Origin: Streptomyces sp. Tue6028
GTDB lineage: Bacteria > Actinomycetota > Actinomycetes > Streptomycetales > Streptomycetaceae
Assembly (NCBI RefSeq): GCF_002300165.1
Contig: NZ_MLCE01000010.1
Coordinates: 1 to 64,000, forward strand
Reading direction: 5' to 3'
DNA: 64,000 nt
Position 1 is the stretch's first letter. The number at the start of each line of letters is the position of its first letter. A program made the position numbers and the translations under genes. The notes under the pieces are model-generated. The model saw only the letters and a program-made list of their open reading frames with translations. It searched no databases and had not been told where the DNA came from. Positions 9,969 through 20,404 of this stretch are shown one piece after another.

Positions 9969-10958
9969 TCAGCCGGCGAGGTTGTCCGCCATCTCCTCGG
10001 TGAGGTTCGACTCCGTACCGGGGATGCCGAGGTCCTGGGCCCGCTTGTCGGCCATCGCCAGCAGGCGGCGGATACGGCCCGCGACGGCGTCCTTGGTCAG
10101 CGGCGGGTCGGCGAGCGCCCCCAGCTCCTCCAGGGAGGCCTGCTTGTGTTCCATGCGCAGCCGGCCGGCGGCGGCGAGGTGCTCGGGCACCTCGTCGGCG
10201 AGGATCTCCAGGGCACGCTGCACGCGGGCCCCGGCGGCGACGGCGGCACGGGCCGAGCGACGCAGGTTGGCGTCGTCGAAGTTGGCGAGGCGGTTCGCGG
10301 TGGCGCGGACCTCGCGGCGCATCCGCCGCTCCTCCCAGGCCAGCACCGACTCGTGGGCACCCAGCCGGGTGAGCAGCGCGCCGATCGCGTCACCGTCCCG
10401 GACGACCACTCGGTCCACGCCGCGCACCTCGCGGGCCTTCGCCGCGATCGAGAGCCGGCGGGCGGCGCCGACCAGGGCGAGCGCGGCCTCCGGACCGGGG
10501 CAGGTCACCTCCAGCGAGGAGGACCGGCCCGGCTCGGTGAGCGAGCCGTGTGCGAGGAACGCTCCGCGCCAGGCCGCCTCCGCGTCACAGGTGGCCCCCG
10601 AGACCACCTGTGGGGGCAGTCCGCGGATCGGGCGGCCGCGACCGTCCACCAGACCCGTCTGGCGGGCCAGCTGGTCGCCGCCCGCGACGACGCGCACGAC
10701 GTAGCGGGAGCCGCGGCGCAGTCCGCCGGGCGCCATCACGATCAGCTCGGAGCTGTGGCCGAAGATCTCCAGGATGTCCCGCTTCAGGCGGCGTGCCGCC
10801 ATCGCGGTGTCCAGCTCCGCCTCGATCACGATGCGGCCGCTCACCAGGTGGAGGCCGCCGGCGAACCGCAGAATGGCGGAGACCTCCGCCTTTCTGCAGC
10901 AGGTCCGCGTGACGGGAAGCCGGGAGATCTCGTCCTTCACCGCTGCCGTCATCGCCAT
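9969..10958 (-). CDS. whiA: Sporulation transcription regulator WhiA
   Basis: A 329-residue DNA-binding regulator required, with WhiB, for sporulation septation and ftsZ/ftsK induction in Streptomyces aerial hyphae. It has an N-terminal LAGLIDADG-like homing-endonuclease fold without nuclease activity (about 20-190) and a C-terminal helix-turn-helix region (about 220-315; [17 protein letters not shown]). The sequence appears nearly identical to the known Streptomyces WhiA from the first residues [16 protein letters not shown]. Its start overlaps the end of yvcK by 10 bp, the conserved uvrC-rapZ-yvcK-whiA order. Confidence 0.97.
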   Translation of the reverse strand: MAMTAAVKDEISRLPVTRTCCRKAEVSAILRFAGGLHLVSGRIVIEAELDTAMAARRLKRDILEIFGHSSELIVMAPGGLRRGSRYVVRVVAGGDQLARQTGLVDGRGRPIRGLPPQVVSGATCDAEAAWRGAFLAHGSLTEPGRSSSLEVTCPGPEAALALVGAARRLSIAAKAREVRGVDRVVVRDGDAIGALLTRLGAHESVLAWEERRMRREVRATANRLANFDDANLRRSARAAVAAGARVQRALEILADEVPEHLAAAGRLRMEHKQASLEELGALADPPLTKDAVAGRIRRLLAMADKRAQDLGIPGTESNLTEEMADNLAG

Positions 10959-12019
10959 GGGCCGATCCTTCCATGCATCCGAAAAATACGGTCGTACGCG
11001 GCTGCCAACAGCTCCGGGTCGTGCCGCGGAGATCCGTCGGTCCGGGCCACCGGCGCCAGCTCGACCGCGGCGCCGAACCCCTTGGCGGCGTCGGCGAGTG
11101 AGTCGCGGTCGGGCACGGCGGCCTCGTCGGCCAGCACCACGTCCAGGGCGAGTTTAGGGGCGTGTCGCCCCAAAACCTCCAAATGACGCTGCGGGGAGAA
11201 GCCTTCGGTTTCTCCGGGCTGCGGGGCGAGGTTCAGGGAGAGTACCCGGCGGGCCTTGGTCTGCGTGAGCGCGTCCAGCAGCTCCGGGACCAGCAGATGC
11301 GGGATCACGGAGGAGAACCAGGAGCCCGGGCCGAGGACCACCCAGTCCGCGTCCAGGACCGCCGCCACCGCCTCGGGGACGGCCGGCGGGTCGTGCGGCA
11401 CGACGTGCACGGACTGCACCTCGCCGGGCGTGAGCGCCACCGTGGCCTGGCCCCGTACCGTGTCGACGTCGTCGGGCCGGTCCGGGTCGTGGCCCTTGAC
11501 CAGGGCCTGCAGTTCCAGGGGGACGGCGGACATGGGCAGCACCCTGCCCTGCGCGCCGAGGAGTCTGCCGACCAGGTCCAGTGCCTGGACGTGGTCGCCG
11601 AGCTGCTCCCAGAGGGCGACGATCAGCAGATTGCCGACGGCGTGTTCGTGCAGGTCGCCCTTGGACTGGAAGCGGTGCTGGATGACCCGCGCCCAGGTCT
11701 GGCCCCAGTCGTCGTCGCCGCACAGCGCGGCCAGGGCCTTGCGCAGGTCGCCGGGCGGCAGGACGCCCAGCTCGTCGCGCAGGCGCCCGCTGGAGCCTCC
11801 GTCGTCGGCCACGGTGACGACGGCGGTGAGGTCGCCGGTGATCCGGCGCAGCGCGGCGAGCGAGGCGGACAGGCCCATGCCGCCGCCGAGGGCGACGACC
11901 TTGGGCTGGGTGCCCCGACGGCGCGGGCGCCCGCCGCGCGCCTCGGCGGGCGCACCACCCCGTCCCTCCGGGGTGGTCCGCCGCAGCCTGCTCAGCCGCA
12001 GTGCGGCACGTCCTGTCAT
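10949..12019 (-). CDS. yvcK: YvcK/CofD-like gluconeogenesis factor
   Basis: A 356-residue member of the YvcK (CofD-like) family, which binds UDP-sugars in Bacillus and Mycobacterium and is needed for cell-wall homeostasis on gluconeogenic carbon. The glycine-rich [14 protein letters not shown] (about 46-59) and [14 protein letters not shown] (about 72-85) loops and the [15 protein letters not shown] motif are intact. The first 35 residues are Arg-rich and poorly conserved, so the true start may be internal. The ATG overlaps the rapZ stop, and the 3' end overlaps whiA. Confidence 0.93.
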   Translation of the reverse strand: MTGRAALRLSRLRRTTPEGRGGAPAEARGGRPRRRGTQPKVVALGGGMGLSASLAALRRITGDLTAVVTVADDGGSSGRLRDELGVLPPGDLRKALAALCGDDDWGQTWARVIQHRFQSKGDLHEHAVGNLLIVALWEQLGDHVQALDLVGRLLGAQGRVLPMSAVPLELQALVKGHDPDRPDDVDTVRGQATVALTPGEVQSVHVVPHDPPAVPEAVAAVLDADWVVLGPGSWFSSVIPHLLVPELLDALTQTKARRVLSLNLAPQPGETEGFSPQRHLEVLGRHAPKLALDVVLADEAAVPDRDSLADAAKGFGAAVELAPVARTDGSPRHDPELLAAAYDRIFRMHGRIGPWR

Positions 12020-13074
12020 TCGCGTCCCATGTCACGGTGCACGACGACGGTCTCCACACCCTGGGAGGCGAGTCGCGCGGCGAGCTTCTCGGAGGTGGCG
12101 ACCGAGCGGTGCTTGCCGCCGGTGCAGCCGACCGCGATGGTCACATACCGCTTGCCCTCGCGGCGATACCCGGCGGCGATGAGCTGGAGCAGCTCGGCGT
12201 AGCGGTCGAGGAACTCCTTGGCGCCGGGCTGGTTGAAGACGTAGGCCGCGACCTCTTCGTTCAGGCCGGTGAAGGGGCGCAGCTCCGGGACCCAGTGCGG
12301 GTTGGGCAGGAAGCGCATGTCCACCACCAGGTCGGCGTCGACCGGCAGGCCGTACTTGAAGCCGAAGGACATGACGGTGGCCCGCAGCTCGGGCTCCTCC
12401 TCGCCCGCGAACTGGGCGTCCATCTTGGCGCGCAGCTCGTGCACGTTCAGGCTGGAGGTGTCGATCACCAGGTCGGCGTCGCCGCGCAGCTCGCGCAGCA
12501 GCTCGCGCTCGGCGTCGATGCCGTCGACGATGCGGCCGTCGCCCTGGAGGGGGTGCGGGCGGCGTACCGACTCGAAGCGGCGCACCAGGGCCTCGTCGGA
12601 GGACTCCAGGAACACGATCCGCCGGGTGACGTGCTTCGACTCCAGGTCGGCGAGGGACTCGCGGAGGTTGTCGAAGAAGCGGCGGCCGCGTACGTCGACG
12701 ACGACCGCGATCCGCGCCACATTGCCCTGGGACCGGGCGCCGAGCTCCACCATGGTGGGGATCAGGGCGGGTGGCAGGTTGTCGACGACGAACCAGCCGA
12801 GGTCCTCCAGACACTTCGCCGCCGTCGAGCGGCCGGCTCCGGACATGCCGGAGATGATCACCAGCTCGGGGATGGCCGCCTCGGGGACCCCGGCCGTCTC
12901 GATGCCCGTACCCACTTGTGCTCCGTCTTCCTGGGGTGCTTCGCCCGCCAGGTGATCCTCGCCTGCTTTCCTGTGTGCCTCGTCCGCGGGCGCCGCGTGC
13001 GGCGCTTCGTGTGCGGCACGGGCCTCTGGGCCCTGCGGCTGCTGTTGTTCTTCGCGCGCGTCGTGCTCGGTCAT
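12016..13074 (-). CDS. rapZ: RapZ-type P-loop nucleotide-binding protein
   Basis: A 352-residue ATP/GTP-binding protein of the RapZ (YvcJ) family. In E. coli RapZ is an RNase E adaptor that binds small RNAs; the actinobacterial role is less clear. Walker A is GMSGAGRST (about 75-83; here with R where K is more usual). The C-terminal domain has [16 protein letters not shown] and the phosphate/metal-binding [13 protein letters not shown]. The first 65 residues are Glu/His/Ala-rich and not conserved, so a downstream start is possible. The ATG overlaps the uvrC stop by 4 bp. Confidence 0.92.
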   Translation of the reverse strand: MTEHDAREEQQQPQGPEARAAHEAPHAAPADEAHRKAGEDHLAGEAPQEDGAQVGTGIETAGVPEAAIPELVIISGMSGAGRSTAAKCLEDLGWFVVDNLPPALIPTMVELGARSQGNVARIAVVVDVRGRRFFDNLRESLADLESKHVTRRIVFLESSDEALVRRFESVRRPHPLQGDGRIVDGIDAERELLRELRGDADLVIDTSSLNVHELRAKMDAQFAGEEEPELRATVMSFGFKYGLPVDADLVVDMRFLPNPHWVPELRPFTGLNEEVAAYVFNQPGAKEFLDRYAELLQLIAAGYRREGKRYVTIAVGCTGGKHRSVATSEKLAARLASQGVETVVVHRDMGRE

Positions 13075-15116
13075 GTCTCCTGCCCCCGTCGCTCGTCAGA
13101 GGCGCCCGCGGTCACGGGCTCCTCCGGGGAGCCCGCCGTCGATTCGGGCGCCCCGTCTTCCTCGTCTCCCATGATCTCTCCAGTCGCCGTGTTCACGGCG
13201 GGCGCGGCCGGGGCCGCCTGGGCGAGTGCCACGGCGATGGTCTCCGCCGTCTTGCGGCCTATGCCGGGAACCTCGCAGATCTGGTCGATTGTCGCGGATC
13301 GCAGCTTTTTGACCGAACCGAAGTGCTTGATCAGCGCCTGCTTGCGCGTCTCGCCCAGGCCCGGCACGTCGTCCAGGGGGCTGGACCGGAAGCGCTTGGC
13401 CCGCTTGGTGCGCTGGTAGGTGATCGCGAAGCGATGGGCCTCGTCACGGACCCGCTGGAGCAGATAGAGGCCCTCGCTGGTGCGCGGCAGGACGACCGGG
13501 TCGCCCTCCTCGGGCAGCCAGACCTCCTCCAGACGCTTGGCCAGTCCGCACACCGCGATGTCGTCGATGCCCAGCTCGTCGAGGGCCTTCTTCGCCGCCG
13601 CGACCTGCGGCTGTCCGCCGTCGACCACGACGAGCTGGGGCGGGTAGGCGAACCGCTTGGGACGGCCGTCCTCCTCGGTGAGCGCGCCCTCGCCGTCGGC
13701 CCACTCCCCCGTCTTCTCCTTCTCCGCGAGGTAGCGCCGGAAGCGGCGGGTGATCACCTCGTGCATCGAGCGGACGTCGTCCTGGCCCTCGAAGCCCTTG
13801 ATCTGGAAGCGGCGGTACTCGCTCTTGCGCTGGAGCCCGTCCTCGAAGACGACCATCGAGGCCACCACGTCGTCGCCCTGGAGGTGGGAGATGTCGTAGC
13901 ACTCGATCCGCAGCGGGGCGCTGTCCAGGTCGAGGGCCTCGGCGATCTCCTCCAGGGCACGCGAGCGGGTGGTCAGGTCGGACGCGCGCTTGGTCTTGTG
14001 CAGGGCGAGCGACTGGAGCGCATTGCGCTGGACGGTCTCCATCAGCGCCTTCTTGTCGCCGCGCTGCGGGATGCGCAGCGACACGTTCGAGCCGCGGCGC
14101 TCGGTGAGCCATTCCTGGACCGGCTCCACGGGGGCGGGCAGCGCCGGGACGAGCACCTCCTTGGGGACGGAGTCGCCCTTCTCCTCGCCGTAGAGCTGCT
14201 GGAGCGCGTGCTCGACCAGGTCACCGGTGGTGACGGCCTCCACCTTGTCCGTGACCCAGCCGCGCTGGCCGCGCACACGCCCGCCGCGTACGTGGAAGAT
14301 CTGCACGGCGGCCTCGAGCTCGTCCTCGGCGACGGCGATCAGGTCGGCGTCGGTCGCGTCGGCGAGCACGACCGCGTTCTTCTCCATGGCCTTCTTCAGG
14401 GCCTCGATGTCGTCGCGGAGGCGGGCCGCCCGCTCGTACTCCATCTCCTCGGCCGCGTCCGTCATCTGCTTCTCCAGACGGCGGATGTACGTCCCCGTAC
14501 GGCCTGCCATGAAGTCGCAGAACTCCTCGGCCAGTTCGCGGTGCTCCTCGGCGGGGACACGGCCCACGCACGGGGCGGAGCACTTGCCGATGTAGCCGAG
14601 GAGGCAGGGGCGGCCGGTGCGGGCCGCGTTCTTGAAGACGCCCGCGGAGCAGGTGCGGACGGGGAAGACGCGCAGCAGGAGGTCGACGGTGTCGCGGATC
14701 GCCCACGCGTGGCCGTACGGGCCGAAGTAGCGCACGCCCTTCTTCTTCTGGCCGCGCATCACCTGTACGCGGGGGAACTCCTCGTTCATCGTGACCGCGA
14801 GGTACGGATAGCTCTTGTCGTCGCGGTACTTGACGTTGAACCGGGGGTCGTACTCCTTGATCCAGCTGTACTCCAGCTGAAGTGCCTCGACCTCCGTGGA
14901 CACCACCGTCCACTCCACCGACGCGGCCGTCGTGACCATGGTGCGGGTGCGGGGGTGGAGATTGGCCAAATCCTGGAAGTAGTTCGCCAGGCGCTGGCGC
15001 AGGCTCTTCGCCTTTCCGACGTAGATCACCCGGCGGTGCTCGTCGCGGAATTTGTACACCCCGGGCGAGTCCGGGATCTGTCCCGGCTTGGGGCGGTAGC
15101 TGGAGGGGTCGGCCAT
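13071..15116 (-). CDS. uvrC: Excinuclease ABC subunit C
   Basis: Makes both incisions in nucleotide excision repair. The protein has 681 residues: GIY-YIG nuclease ([10 protein letters not shown]...[13 protein letters not shown], about 16-45), a central Cys cluster ([21 protein letters not shown]), a UVR motif (about 215-250), an RNase H-like nuclease half ([17 protein letters not shown]) and tandem helix-hairpin-helix motifs ([23 protein letters not shown]) near 620-660. A Glu-rich tail follows. The ATG at 15116 ([12 protein letters not shown]) is chosen by homology and because a -10 box ends 7 nt before it, predicting a leaderless mRNA. First gene of the uvrC-rapZ-yvcK-whiA run. Confidence 0.97.
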   Translation of the reverse strand: MADPSSYRPKPGQIPDSPGVYKFRDEHRRVIYVGKAKSLRQRLANYFQDLANLHPRTRTMVTTAASVEWTVVSTEVEALQLEYSWIKEYDPRFNVKYRDDKSYPYLAVTMNEEFPRVQVMRGQKKKGVRYFGPYGHAWAIRDTVDLLLRVFPVRTCSAGVFKNAARTGRPCLLGYIGKCSAPCVGRVPAEEHRELAEEFCDFMAGRTGTYIRRLEKQMTDAAEEMEYERAARLRDDIEALKKAMEKNAVVLADATDADLIAVAEDELEAAVQIFHVRGGRVRGQRGWVTDKVEAVTTGDLVEHALQQLYGEEKGDSVPKEVLVPALPAPVEPVQEWLTERRGSNVSLRIPQRGDKKALMETVQRNALQSLALHKTKRASDLTTRSRALEEIAEALDLDSAPLRIECYDISHLQGDDVVASMVVFEDGLQRKSEYRRFQIKGFEGQDDVRSMHEVITRRFRRYLAEKEKTGEWADGEGALTEEDGRPKRFAYPPQLVVVDGGQPQVAAAKKALDELGIDDIAVCGLAKRLEEVWLPEEGDPVVLPRTSEGLYLLQRVRDEAHRFAITYQRTKRAKRFRSSPLDDVPGLGETRKQALIKHFGSVKKLRSATIDQICEVPGIGRKTAETIAVALAQAAPAAPAVNTATGEIMGDEEDGAPESTAGSPEEPVTAGASDERRGQET

Positions 15117-15123
15117 GTCACAC

Positions 15124-15146
15124 ACCCTACTGGCGGGGACCGACAG
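15124..15146 (-). promoter_or_regulatory. RecA-NDp-like promoter of uvrC (leaderless)
   Basis: On the minus strand: CTGTCGGTCCC, six bases, TAGGGT. The -10 and spacer are perfect, and the upstream 11-mer matches the consensus at about 7 positions. Seven bases separate the -10 from the uvrC ATG, so transcription should begin at or beside the start codon. Confidence 0.6.
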
Positions 15147-15275
15147 CGCGGCGGGCTCCCGGCCCTGCCTGTGGACAGAACTCCCGGGGCGGCTCGGACG
15201 CTCCTGCGGGGCCGTGTCGCCGGCCCGCGACCACAAGGTGGCAACGACCCGGCACCGCGGGTCGGCGCCGCCCCG

Positions 15276-15947
15276 TCAGCGCGACTCCAGGAACGTCAGC
15301 ACCGCGAGGACCCGGCGGTGGTCGTCGGTGTCCTCCTGAAGCCGCAGCTTGCCCAGGATGCTGCGGACGTGCTTCTCGACCGTGCCCTCGGTGACCCACA
15401 GCCGACGGCCGATCCCGGCGTTCGAGCGGCCCTCGGCCATCAGCGCCAGGACTTCGCGTTCCCGGGTGCTGAGCAACGACAGCGGATCGTCGCGCCGCCG
15501 CGCCGAGAAGAGCTCCTGGACCAGCGAGGGGTCGACGACGGAGCCGCCCTTGTGGATCCGGTCTAGCGATTCGGTGAACTCCTCCACGACGGTGATCCGG
15601 CTCTTGAGGAGATAGCCGACCTTGTGCCCGCCGGCCAGCAACTCCAGGGCGTCCTCGACCTCGGCGTAGGCCGACAGGACCAGGATGCCGGTGGCCGGGT
15701 GGCGCTCACGGATCGTGCGGGCGGCCTTGAGGCCCTCGGTCGAGTGGTCGGGAGGCATCCTTATGTCGACGATCGCCAGGTCGGGCCGCCGGTCGTCCAC
15801 CAGCTCGAGGAGCCGCGCGGCGTCACCCGCCTGACCGGCCACCTCGTAACCGGCCCGCTCGCACAGGCTCGCCAGGCCCTCCCTGAGCAGGACGTCGTCG
15901 TCGGCGAGCACGATCCGTCCCCGCGCGGGCTGCTGCGCTGCGTCCAT
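15276..15947 (-). CDS. NarL/LuxR-type response regulator
   Basis: A 223-residue two-component regulator. The receiver domain (about 12-130) has the acidic pair in VLADDDVLLREG, the phospho-acceptor Asp in LAIVDIRMPPDHS and a conserved Lys in GYLLKSRI. The C-terminal LuxR helix-turn-helix (about 155-215) reads LSTREREVLALMAEGRSNAGIGRRLWVTEGTVEKHVRSIL. The open frame runs further upstream, but the ATG at 15947 begins the receiver at the usual distance. Its partner is the sensor kinase encoded upstream on the same strand, about 500 bp away. Confidence 0.93.
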   Translation of the reverse strand: MDAAQQPARGRIVLADDDVLLREGLASLCERAGYEVAGQAGDAARLLELVDDRRPDLAIVDIRMPPDHSTEGLKAARTIRERHPATGILVLSAYAEVEDALELLAGGHKVGYLLKSRITVVEEFTESLDRIHKGGSVVDPSLVQELFSARRRDDPLSLLSTREREVLALMAEGRSNAGIGRRLWVTEGTVEKHVRSILGKLRLQEDTDDHRRVLAVLTFLESR

Positions 15948-16445
15948 GGTCACGGCCCCCTTGCCCGTCCCAGGCCGGACCGCGGGTCCGACGGGCTGGT
16001 GCGGTGCGTTCCCGACAGCGTCCCGGACCCACGGTGTTACGGCTAGCGGGAAGGGGCTTTGGGGGCTGCCCATGACGACACCGGGGACTTCCGCGGCGAT
16101 GCTCGTAGCAGTGCCGACGCAAGGGCCGGCCGCTCCGGGCGAGGGGCGGCCAGGCACGGCCGAAGGGCTGCGGGAGATACGCGGCGGACACGGACCGAGG
16201 GATGACGGTGGTCGGTCCGTGTCCGCCGGTACGCGCGCGTGAATGCCCCTGTCGTGCGGCGGTGGGTGAGTGTCGTGGGCCGGTACGCCCGTGTCGTGGG
16301 CCGGTACGCCCGCGGTACCCGGCGGCGCGTCCGCGTCCGACGCCGCCGCGTCAGCGGCCCCTTGTCGGTATGTCCGCGCTCCCACGCCCGTACTCCTCCC
16401 TGCCGCAGGTCGGCAGGTGCGCGTGGGATGGGGCTGGCCGCCCGG
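15948..16445. other. Gap between kinase and regulator genes with a 21-bp tandem duplication
   Basis: No gene is supported here. The only structure I see is two adjacent perfect copies of the 21-mer TGTCGTGGGCCGGTACGCCCG at 16271-16291 and 16292-16312, followed by related GGTACC-containing sequence. The GGTAC/CGGGC words resemble the degenerate repeats in the 5' end of the kinase gene. The length of the gap suggests the regulator has its own promoter. Confidence 0.5.
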
Positions 16446-19400
16446 CTATCCGGGGCTCTTCCCCGGCTCCGCGGCGGGGGTGCTCCGTGCGGTGTCCGTG
16501 GTCGCCGGGAGCTCCGGGTGCCGCGGGCTCTCGGGCCGCGGGTCCCGCAGCGGCAGTCGGACGGTCACGGTGGTGCCGCTCCCCCGCGGACTGCCGACCG
16601 CGAGCCTGCCGCCGATCGCCTCGACACGGTCGATCAGCCCGATCAGCCCCGAGCCGCCGCCCGGTTCGGCCCCGCCTGTGCCGTCGTCACGGATGGACAC
16701 CGTCAGGACGTCGTCGTACGCGTGGGCCTCCACCTGTACGACCGTGGCGTGCGCGTGCTTGACGGCATTGGTGAGGCACTCGGAGGTCACGTAGTAGACG
16801 GCGACCTCGGTCCGTTCCGGGAGTCGGGCGGTGGGCAGCCGCAGGTCCAGTTCCACCGGGACGGCGGAACGGCGGGCCAGGGCTCGCAGCGCGGGACCCA
16901 GGCCGCCCTGCGAGAGGATCGCCGGGTGGATGCCCCGCGAGATCCGCAGAAGGTCCTCGAAGGCGTCGTCCAGGCCCTTGCCGAGGTACGCCAACTGTTC
17001 GGCGAGCGGGGCGGGCCGGCCGTCCGTCAGGGACTCGGCCATCCGCAGCCCCAGCCGCAGCGTGACCAGTCGCTGCTGCACGCCGTCGTGCAGGTCGCGC
17101 TCGATCCGCCGCCGGGAGGCGTCCGCGGCGGCCATCACGCGCGCGCGTGACGCCGTGAGTTGGTCCCTGCTGTCGGCGTTGGCGATCGCGGTGGCGACGA
17201 GCTCGGTGAAGTCCGCAAGCCGGTGCTCGGTGCCTGGGGGCAGGGGTTCCGGGCCCGTCGGGGCCGCGACGACGGCACCCCACAGACGGTCGTCGACGAC
17301 GATCGGCGCACCGACCGAGCGTCCCGCGCGGGCCGCCCGGCGGGTCGAGGCCACGACGCGCGCCGCTTCCTCGCCCGCGCCGCCCGCACCGCCTGCTCCG
17401 TCCGCACCACCTGCTCCGCCCGCACCGCCCGCACCGCCCGCACCGTCGGCCGGGAGTGGGCCGGGCGCGGGGCCCGTCCCGGATGCCGGGCCGAACGCGG
17501 GGACCACCCCGGCTGCCGGCCCCGGCGCGGGCACCGCCCCCGGTGCCGAGCCGAGTACCGTGGCGCCGCCGTCGGCCCCGTACCTCAGGACGGCGACGGC
17601 CCCGGTGCCCAGGACGAGTCCCACCTCGCGCGCGACCGCGGAGAACACCTCGCGCGGCGGATCACCACGGGCGACCAGGGTGGCGACGCGGCGCAGCGCG
17701 GCCTGCTCGCGGTCGGCGCGGCGGGTCCGGGTGACGTCGCGGGCGGCGGCGTAGACGAGTCCCTCGCCGGTCACCGGGCGGGCGCTCCACTGCAGCCAGA
17801 CCTCGGTGCCGTCGTCGCGCACGCAGCGGTTCTCGAACTCGGCGAGCGCGACGCCCTCGGCCAGCCGGTCGAGGGCGGCACGCGTGCGTGCCCGGTCCTC
17901 AGGGTGGGCGAGGTCCGTCCAGGACGTGCCGGAGAGCGTCGCGGCGCCGTGGCCCAGAGTCCGCTCGAAGGCCGGGTTGACGCGCTTGAAGCGGCCGTCG
18001 GTCCCCCAGATGCACAGCAGGTCGAGGGAGAGGTTGAAGACGCTCGCCAGTTCGCGTTCGGCCCTGCGGCGTCTGCCGTGCCCGGCGGCGAAGGCCGCCA
18101 TGGTGGCGTTCATGTCGTCCAGCAGCCGGGCCCAGATCCCCTGGAAGGCCGCGACGTCCGCGCGGTGGCCGAGGCGGTTGTCGTCGATCGCGGTGCTCAT
18201 GGCGCGGATCTCCGCGGTGAGCCGCGTGCTGGTGAGGTGGAGTTCGCGCAGGCTGTCGGCGACGACACCGATCTCGTCGTGCCCCCGGTGGTGGACCTCG
18301 TACGAGAGGTCTCCGTCGGCCAGGGCCCGGGCGCCCCGGGACACCTCGGTCAGCGGCCGCACGACGGAACGGCGCAGGGCCAGGGTAAGGACGAGGACGG
18401 CGCAGAGCACCCCTGCGAAGAGGGCGAGTTGGCGCTCATTCCTCTCCCGGGCGTCGGCCAGGTCGTTGGCGGTGTCGTCGGCGAGCTCGGCCGCCGCGGC
18501 GTGGGCGACCCCGCGCAGGGCGGTGAGCCGGTCGGCCGAGGCCTCCGGCCAGCGGTCCGAGGAAGGGAGTTGTGTGCCGGAGTCGGCGGCGTCCACGAGA
18601 GCCTCCCGGAAGGCGCGCACGGTGCGCCCCGCGGGCTGTTCGAGCGCCGCCGAGAGACGCTCGCGCAGCGGCCCCGAGGCCGCCCGGCGGAAGGCGTCGA
18701 GCCGAGCCGCCTCCAGGGCGGGCCAGCCGTCGACAAGCCCGGTGTACGGGCCCGGGCCCTGCGCGGCGAGCAGGACGGCGAGTCGGGCGCGTTCGCGTTC
18801 GGCGGCCTCGACGGCGCCCAGGAGAGCCGTCCAGGCGTCGGCGGATCGACGCGAGGCCCACGCGGGCCGGCCGGAGACGAGGCGGCCGACGGTGTCGAGC
18901 AGACGCGTCGTCACGGCCGCGTACCGCTGCTCGGCGCGCAGCGACGCACCGGCCCCGTCGCCCGGCTCCAGCCGGGTGGTTCGTAGTCGACCGCGCACGG
19001 AGTCGAGGACGCGGAGCATGTCGGGCCGGCCCCCGCGCCGCGCCACGCCGTCCCGTGCTGTGGCGCCCCGAGCGGCGACCAGGGCTCGGTCGGTGGCGTT
19101 CCTGGCGGCTGTCCGTTCGGCGGACAGACCGGCCCGGTCCGGGACCGTCCGGACGAGGACCTCCGCGAGACGCTCCCGGGCGACCGCCTCGTAGAGCCCT
19201 GCCGTCGCGAAGGACACCTGCGTCGCGACCCGGTACTGCTCCAGAGTGCGTGTCTCGTGCCATCGGGCCAGGGCCGGGACGACCGCGCAGGCGAGCAGCG
19301 CGGCGACCGGCAGCAGGACGAGCAGCGTCAGCCTGGTGCCCACCCTCACTCGTGCGAGCAGCGGCGGCCCGACCGTGGACTCGCGCGTCCGGTGCCGGGT

Positions 19401-19499
19401 GCGGGCCGTGTCGCGCAGCCCCTGCCGGGTGCGGGCTCTCTCGCACGCCCGGTACCGGGCGCGGGCCTCGCGTGTCCGGTACCGGGGGCCCGCTCTCAT
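16446..19499 (-). CDS. Large membrane sensor histidine kinase (PAS-GAF-HisKA_3)
   Basis: A 1017-codon sensor kinase. After a repetitive Arg-rich N-terminus come a transmembrane helix (about 58-76), an extracytoplasmic helical domain resembling nitrate/nitrite (NIT) sensors (to about 350), a second helix, HAMP (about 375-430), PAS (about 485-590), a GAF-like domain broken by a Gly/Ala/Pro low-complexity insert (about 660-730), HisKA_3 with the phospho-His in RRRIERDLHDGVQQRL (about 805), and HATPase_c (NAVKHAH, DDGTGG, GLIGLIDRVEAIGG). The start is uncertain: the first 40 codons are made of 30-bp DNA repeats and no good ribosome site precedes the ATG. Partner of the regulator at 15276-15947. 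Confidence 0.85.
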   Translation of the reverse strand: MRAGPRYRTREARARYRACERARTRQGLRDTARTRHRTRESTVGPPLLARVRVGTRLTLLVLLPVAALLACAVVPALARWHETRTLEQYRVATQVSFATAGLYEAVARERLAEVLVRTVPDRAGLSAERTAARNATDRALVAARGATARDGVARRGGRPDMLRVLDSVRGRLRTTRLEPGDGAGASLRAEQRYAAVTTRLLDTVGRLVSGRPAWASRRSADAWTALLGAVEAAERERARLAVLLAAQGPGPYTGLVDGWPALEAARLDAFRRAASGPLRERLSAALEQPAGRTVRAFREALVDAADSGTQLPSSDRWPEASADRLTALRGVAHAAAAELADDTANDLADARERNERQLALFAGVLCAVLVLTLALRRSVVRPLTEVSRGARALADGDLSYEVHHRGHDEIGVVADSLRELHLTSTRLTAEIRAMSTAIDDNRLGHRADVAAFQGIWARLLDDMNATMAAFAAGHGRRRRAERELASVFNLSLDLLCIWGTDGRFKRVNPAFERTLGHGAATLSGTSWTDLAHPEDRARTRAALDRLAEGVALAEFENRCVRDDGTEVWLQWSARPVTGEGLVYAAARDVTRTRRADREQAALRRVATLVARGDPPREVFSAVAREVGLVLGTGAVAVLRYGADGGATVLGSAPGAVPAPGPAAGVVPAFGPASGTGPAPGPLPADGAGGAGGAGGAGGADGAGGAGGAGEEAARVVASTRRAARAGRSVGAPIVVDDRLWGAVVAAPTGPEPLPPGTEHRLADFTELVATAIANADSRDQLTASRARVMAAADASRRRIERDLHDGVQQRLVTLRLGLRMAESLTDGRPAPLAEQLAYLGKGLDDAFEDLLRISRGIHPAILSQGGLGPALRALARRSAVPVELDLRLPTARLPERTEVAVYYVTSECLTNAVKHAHATVVQVEAHAYDDVLTVSIRDDGTGGAEPGGGSGLIGLIDRVEAIGGRLAVGSPRGSGTTVTVRLPLRDPRPESPRHPELPATTDTARSTPAAEPGKSPG
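19378..19494. repeat. Degenerate 30-bp tandem repeats in the 5' end of the kinase frame
   Basis: Three and nine-tenths copies: 19378-19407, 19408-19437, 19438-19467 and 19468-19494. Each has the form of TCGCGCGTCC-GGTRCCGGGT-GCGGGCC with changes. The period is a multiple of 3, so the frame encodes an Arg-rich repeated tail (RYRTREARARYRACER type). It may be coding or may be the upstream region of a gene starting further in. Confidence 0.6.
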
Positions 19500-19792
19500 G
19501 GCCCACCGGCCGGGAGGGCGGCGATGGGCACCTCATCTGCCGGCAGTGCCGTGCCGCCGGCGCGTCGCCGCGCGACGGCGGGCGCGATCCCGTGGTTGTC
19601 GCTTCGGAGTGACGTCATCGAGCACCCCCATCCGGCCGACGGGACAGGGCCACTCCAGGGCACGGACATGCTACCGCGCGTGACGCACCGGATGCTTTGC
19701 GTGAACACGAATCGGCTTTTCCGGCACAGGACTTCAGCACTTTCCGGGTAGCCGGAACGCGCGCGGGCCCGGCCTGTTGGGAAGCTGTCCGC

Positions 19793-20149
19793 ATGTCCAT
19801 GCGCTGTCTCCTCGTCGACGACAGCGCCCACTTCCTGGAGGCCGCGTGCGCCCTGCTGGAACGTGGCGGGATGCAGGTCGTCGGCACCGCCTCCACGGGC
19901 GCGGACGCCGTCGCGCGCGCCGGTGAGCTGGTTCCGGACGTCGCGCTGGTCGACATCGACCTCGACGGGGAGAACGGCTTCGAGGTCGCGGGCAGGCTCG
20001 CGGTCACCGTGCCGTCCGTCATCCTCATCTCGACGCACGCCCTGGAGGACTTCCAGGAACTCGTCGTGGCCAGCGCGGCCCGCGGCTTCCTCCACAAGTC
20101 GGCACTTTCGGCGCGGGCGGTGAGGGAGTTGCTGGGGCGCGAGGACTAG
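19793..20149 (+). CDS. Receiver-only response regulator
   Basis: A 118-residue stand-alone receiver domain: MRCLLVDDSAHFLEAA supplies the acidic pocket, ALVDIDLDGENGFE the phospho-Asp, ILISTHA the Thr/Ser switch, and GFLHKSAL the conserved Lys. No output domain follows, as the stop comes directly after the last receiver helix. It is transcribed divergently from the sensor kinase, so it may be a phosphate sink or alternative target. Such single domains are also annotated as degenerate LuxR regulators, but no frameshifted HTH is visible downstream. Start at 19793 (MSM...) or 6 bp later. Confidence 0.85.
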   Translation: MSMRCLLVDDSAHFLEAACALLERGGMQVVGTASTGADAVARAGELVPDVALVDIDLDGENGFEVAGRLAVTVPSVILISTHALEDFQELVVASAARGFLHKSALSARAVRELLGRED

Positions 20150-20257
20150 GAGGCTTCCCCCTAGGGCCGACGGGGACGACACGCGTGCGACCGCTGTCTC
20201 GGCGTGGTCGACGGAGGGCCGCCGCGCCTGCGGCGGGAGCGGCCAAGGCCCCGGAGA

Positions 20258-20404
20258 TCAGCGGCGTCTTCGGCGCACGGCCCGCACAGCGCTGAGGACG
20301 AGGGCGACGAACGCGCCGACGCCCGCGATGACGGACGCGACGACGACCGCCGGGTCGGTGTGTTCCGTGCGCGCGGCAAGCACGCACAGCACGCTGTGGC
20401 GCAT
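20258..20404 (-). CDS. Small single-helix membrane protein (hypothetical)
   Basis: A possible 48-residue protein. It has a short hydrophilic start (MRHSVLCVLAARTEHTDPA), one hydrophobic helix (about 20-40; VVVASVIAGVGAFVALVLSAV) and an Arg-rich cytoplasmic end (RAVRRRRR). GGGAG lies 7 bp before the ATG, and the positive-inside charge pattern is that of a true membrane peptide. No family is recognised. It sits in the otherwise empty stretch between the receiver-only gene and the HTH gene. Confidence 0.45.
   Translation of the reverse strand: MRHSVLCVLAARTEHTDPAVVVASVIAGVGAFVALVLSAVRAVRRRRR

Noticed and set aside
9745..10704. Long plus-strand open frame with PGSGLRA repeats
   Set aside because: It is the translation of the (GGGCTCC)14 array followed by the antisense of whiA; no ribosome site and no protein family.
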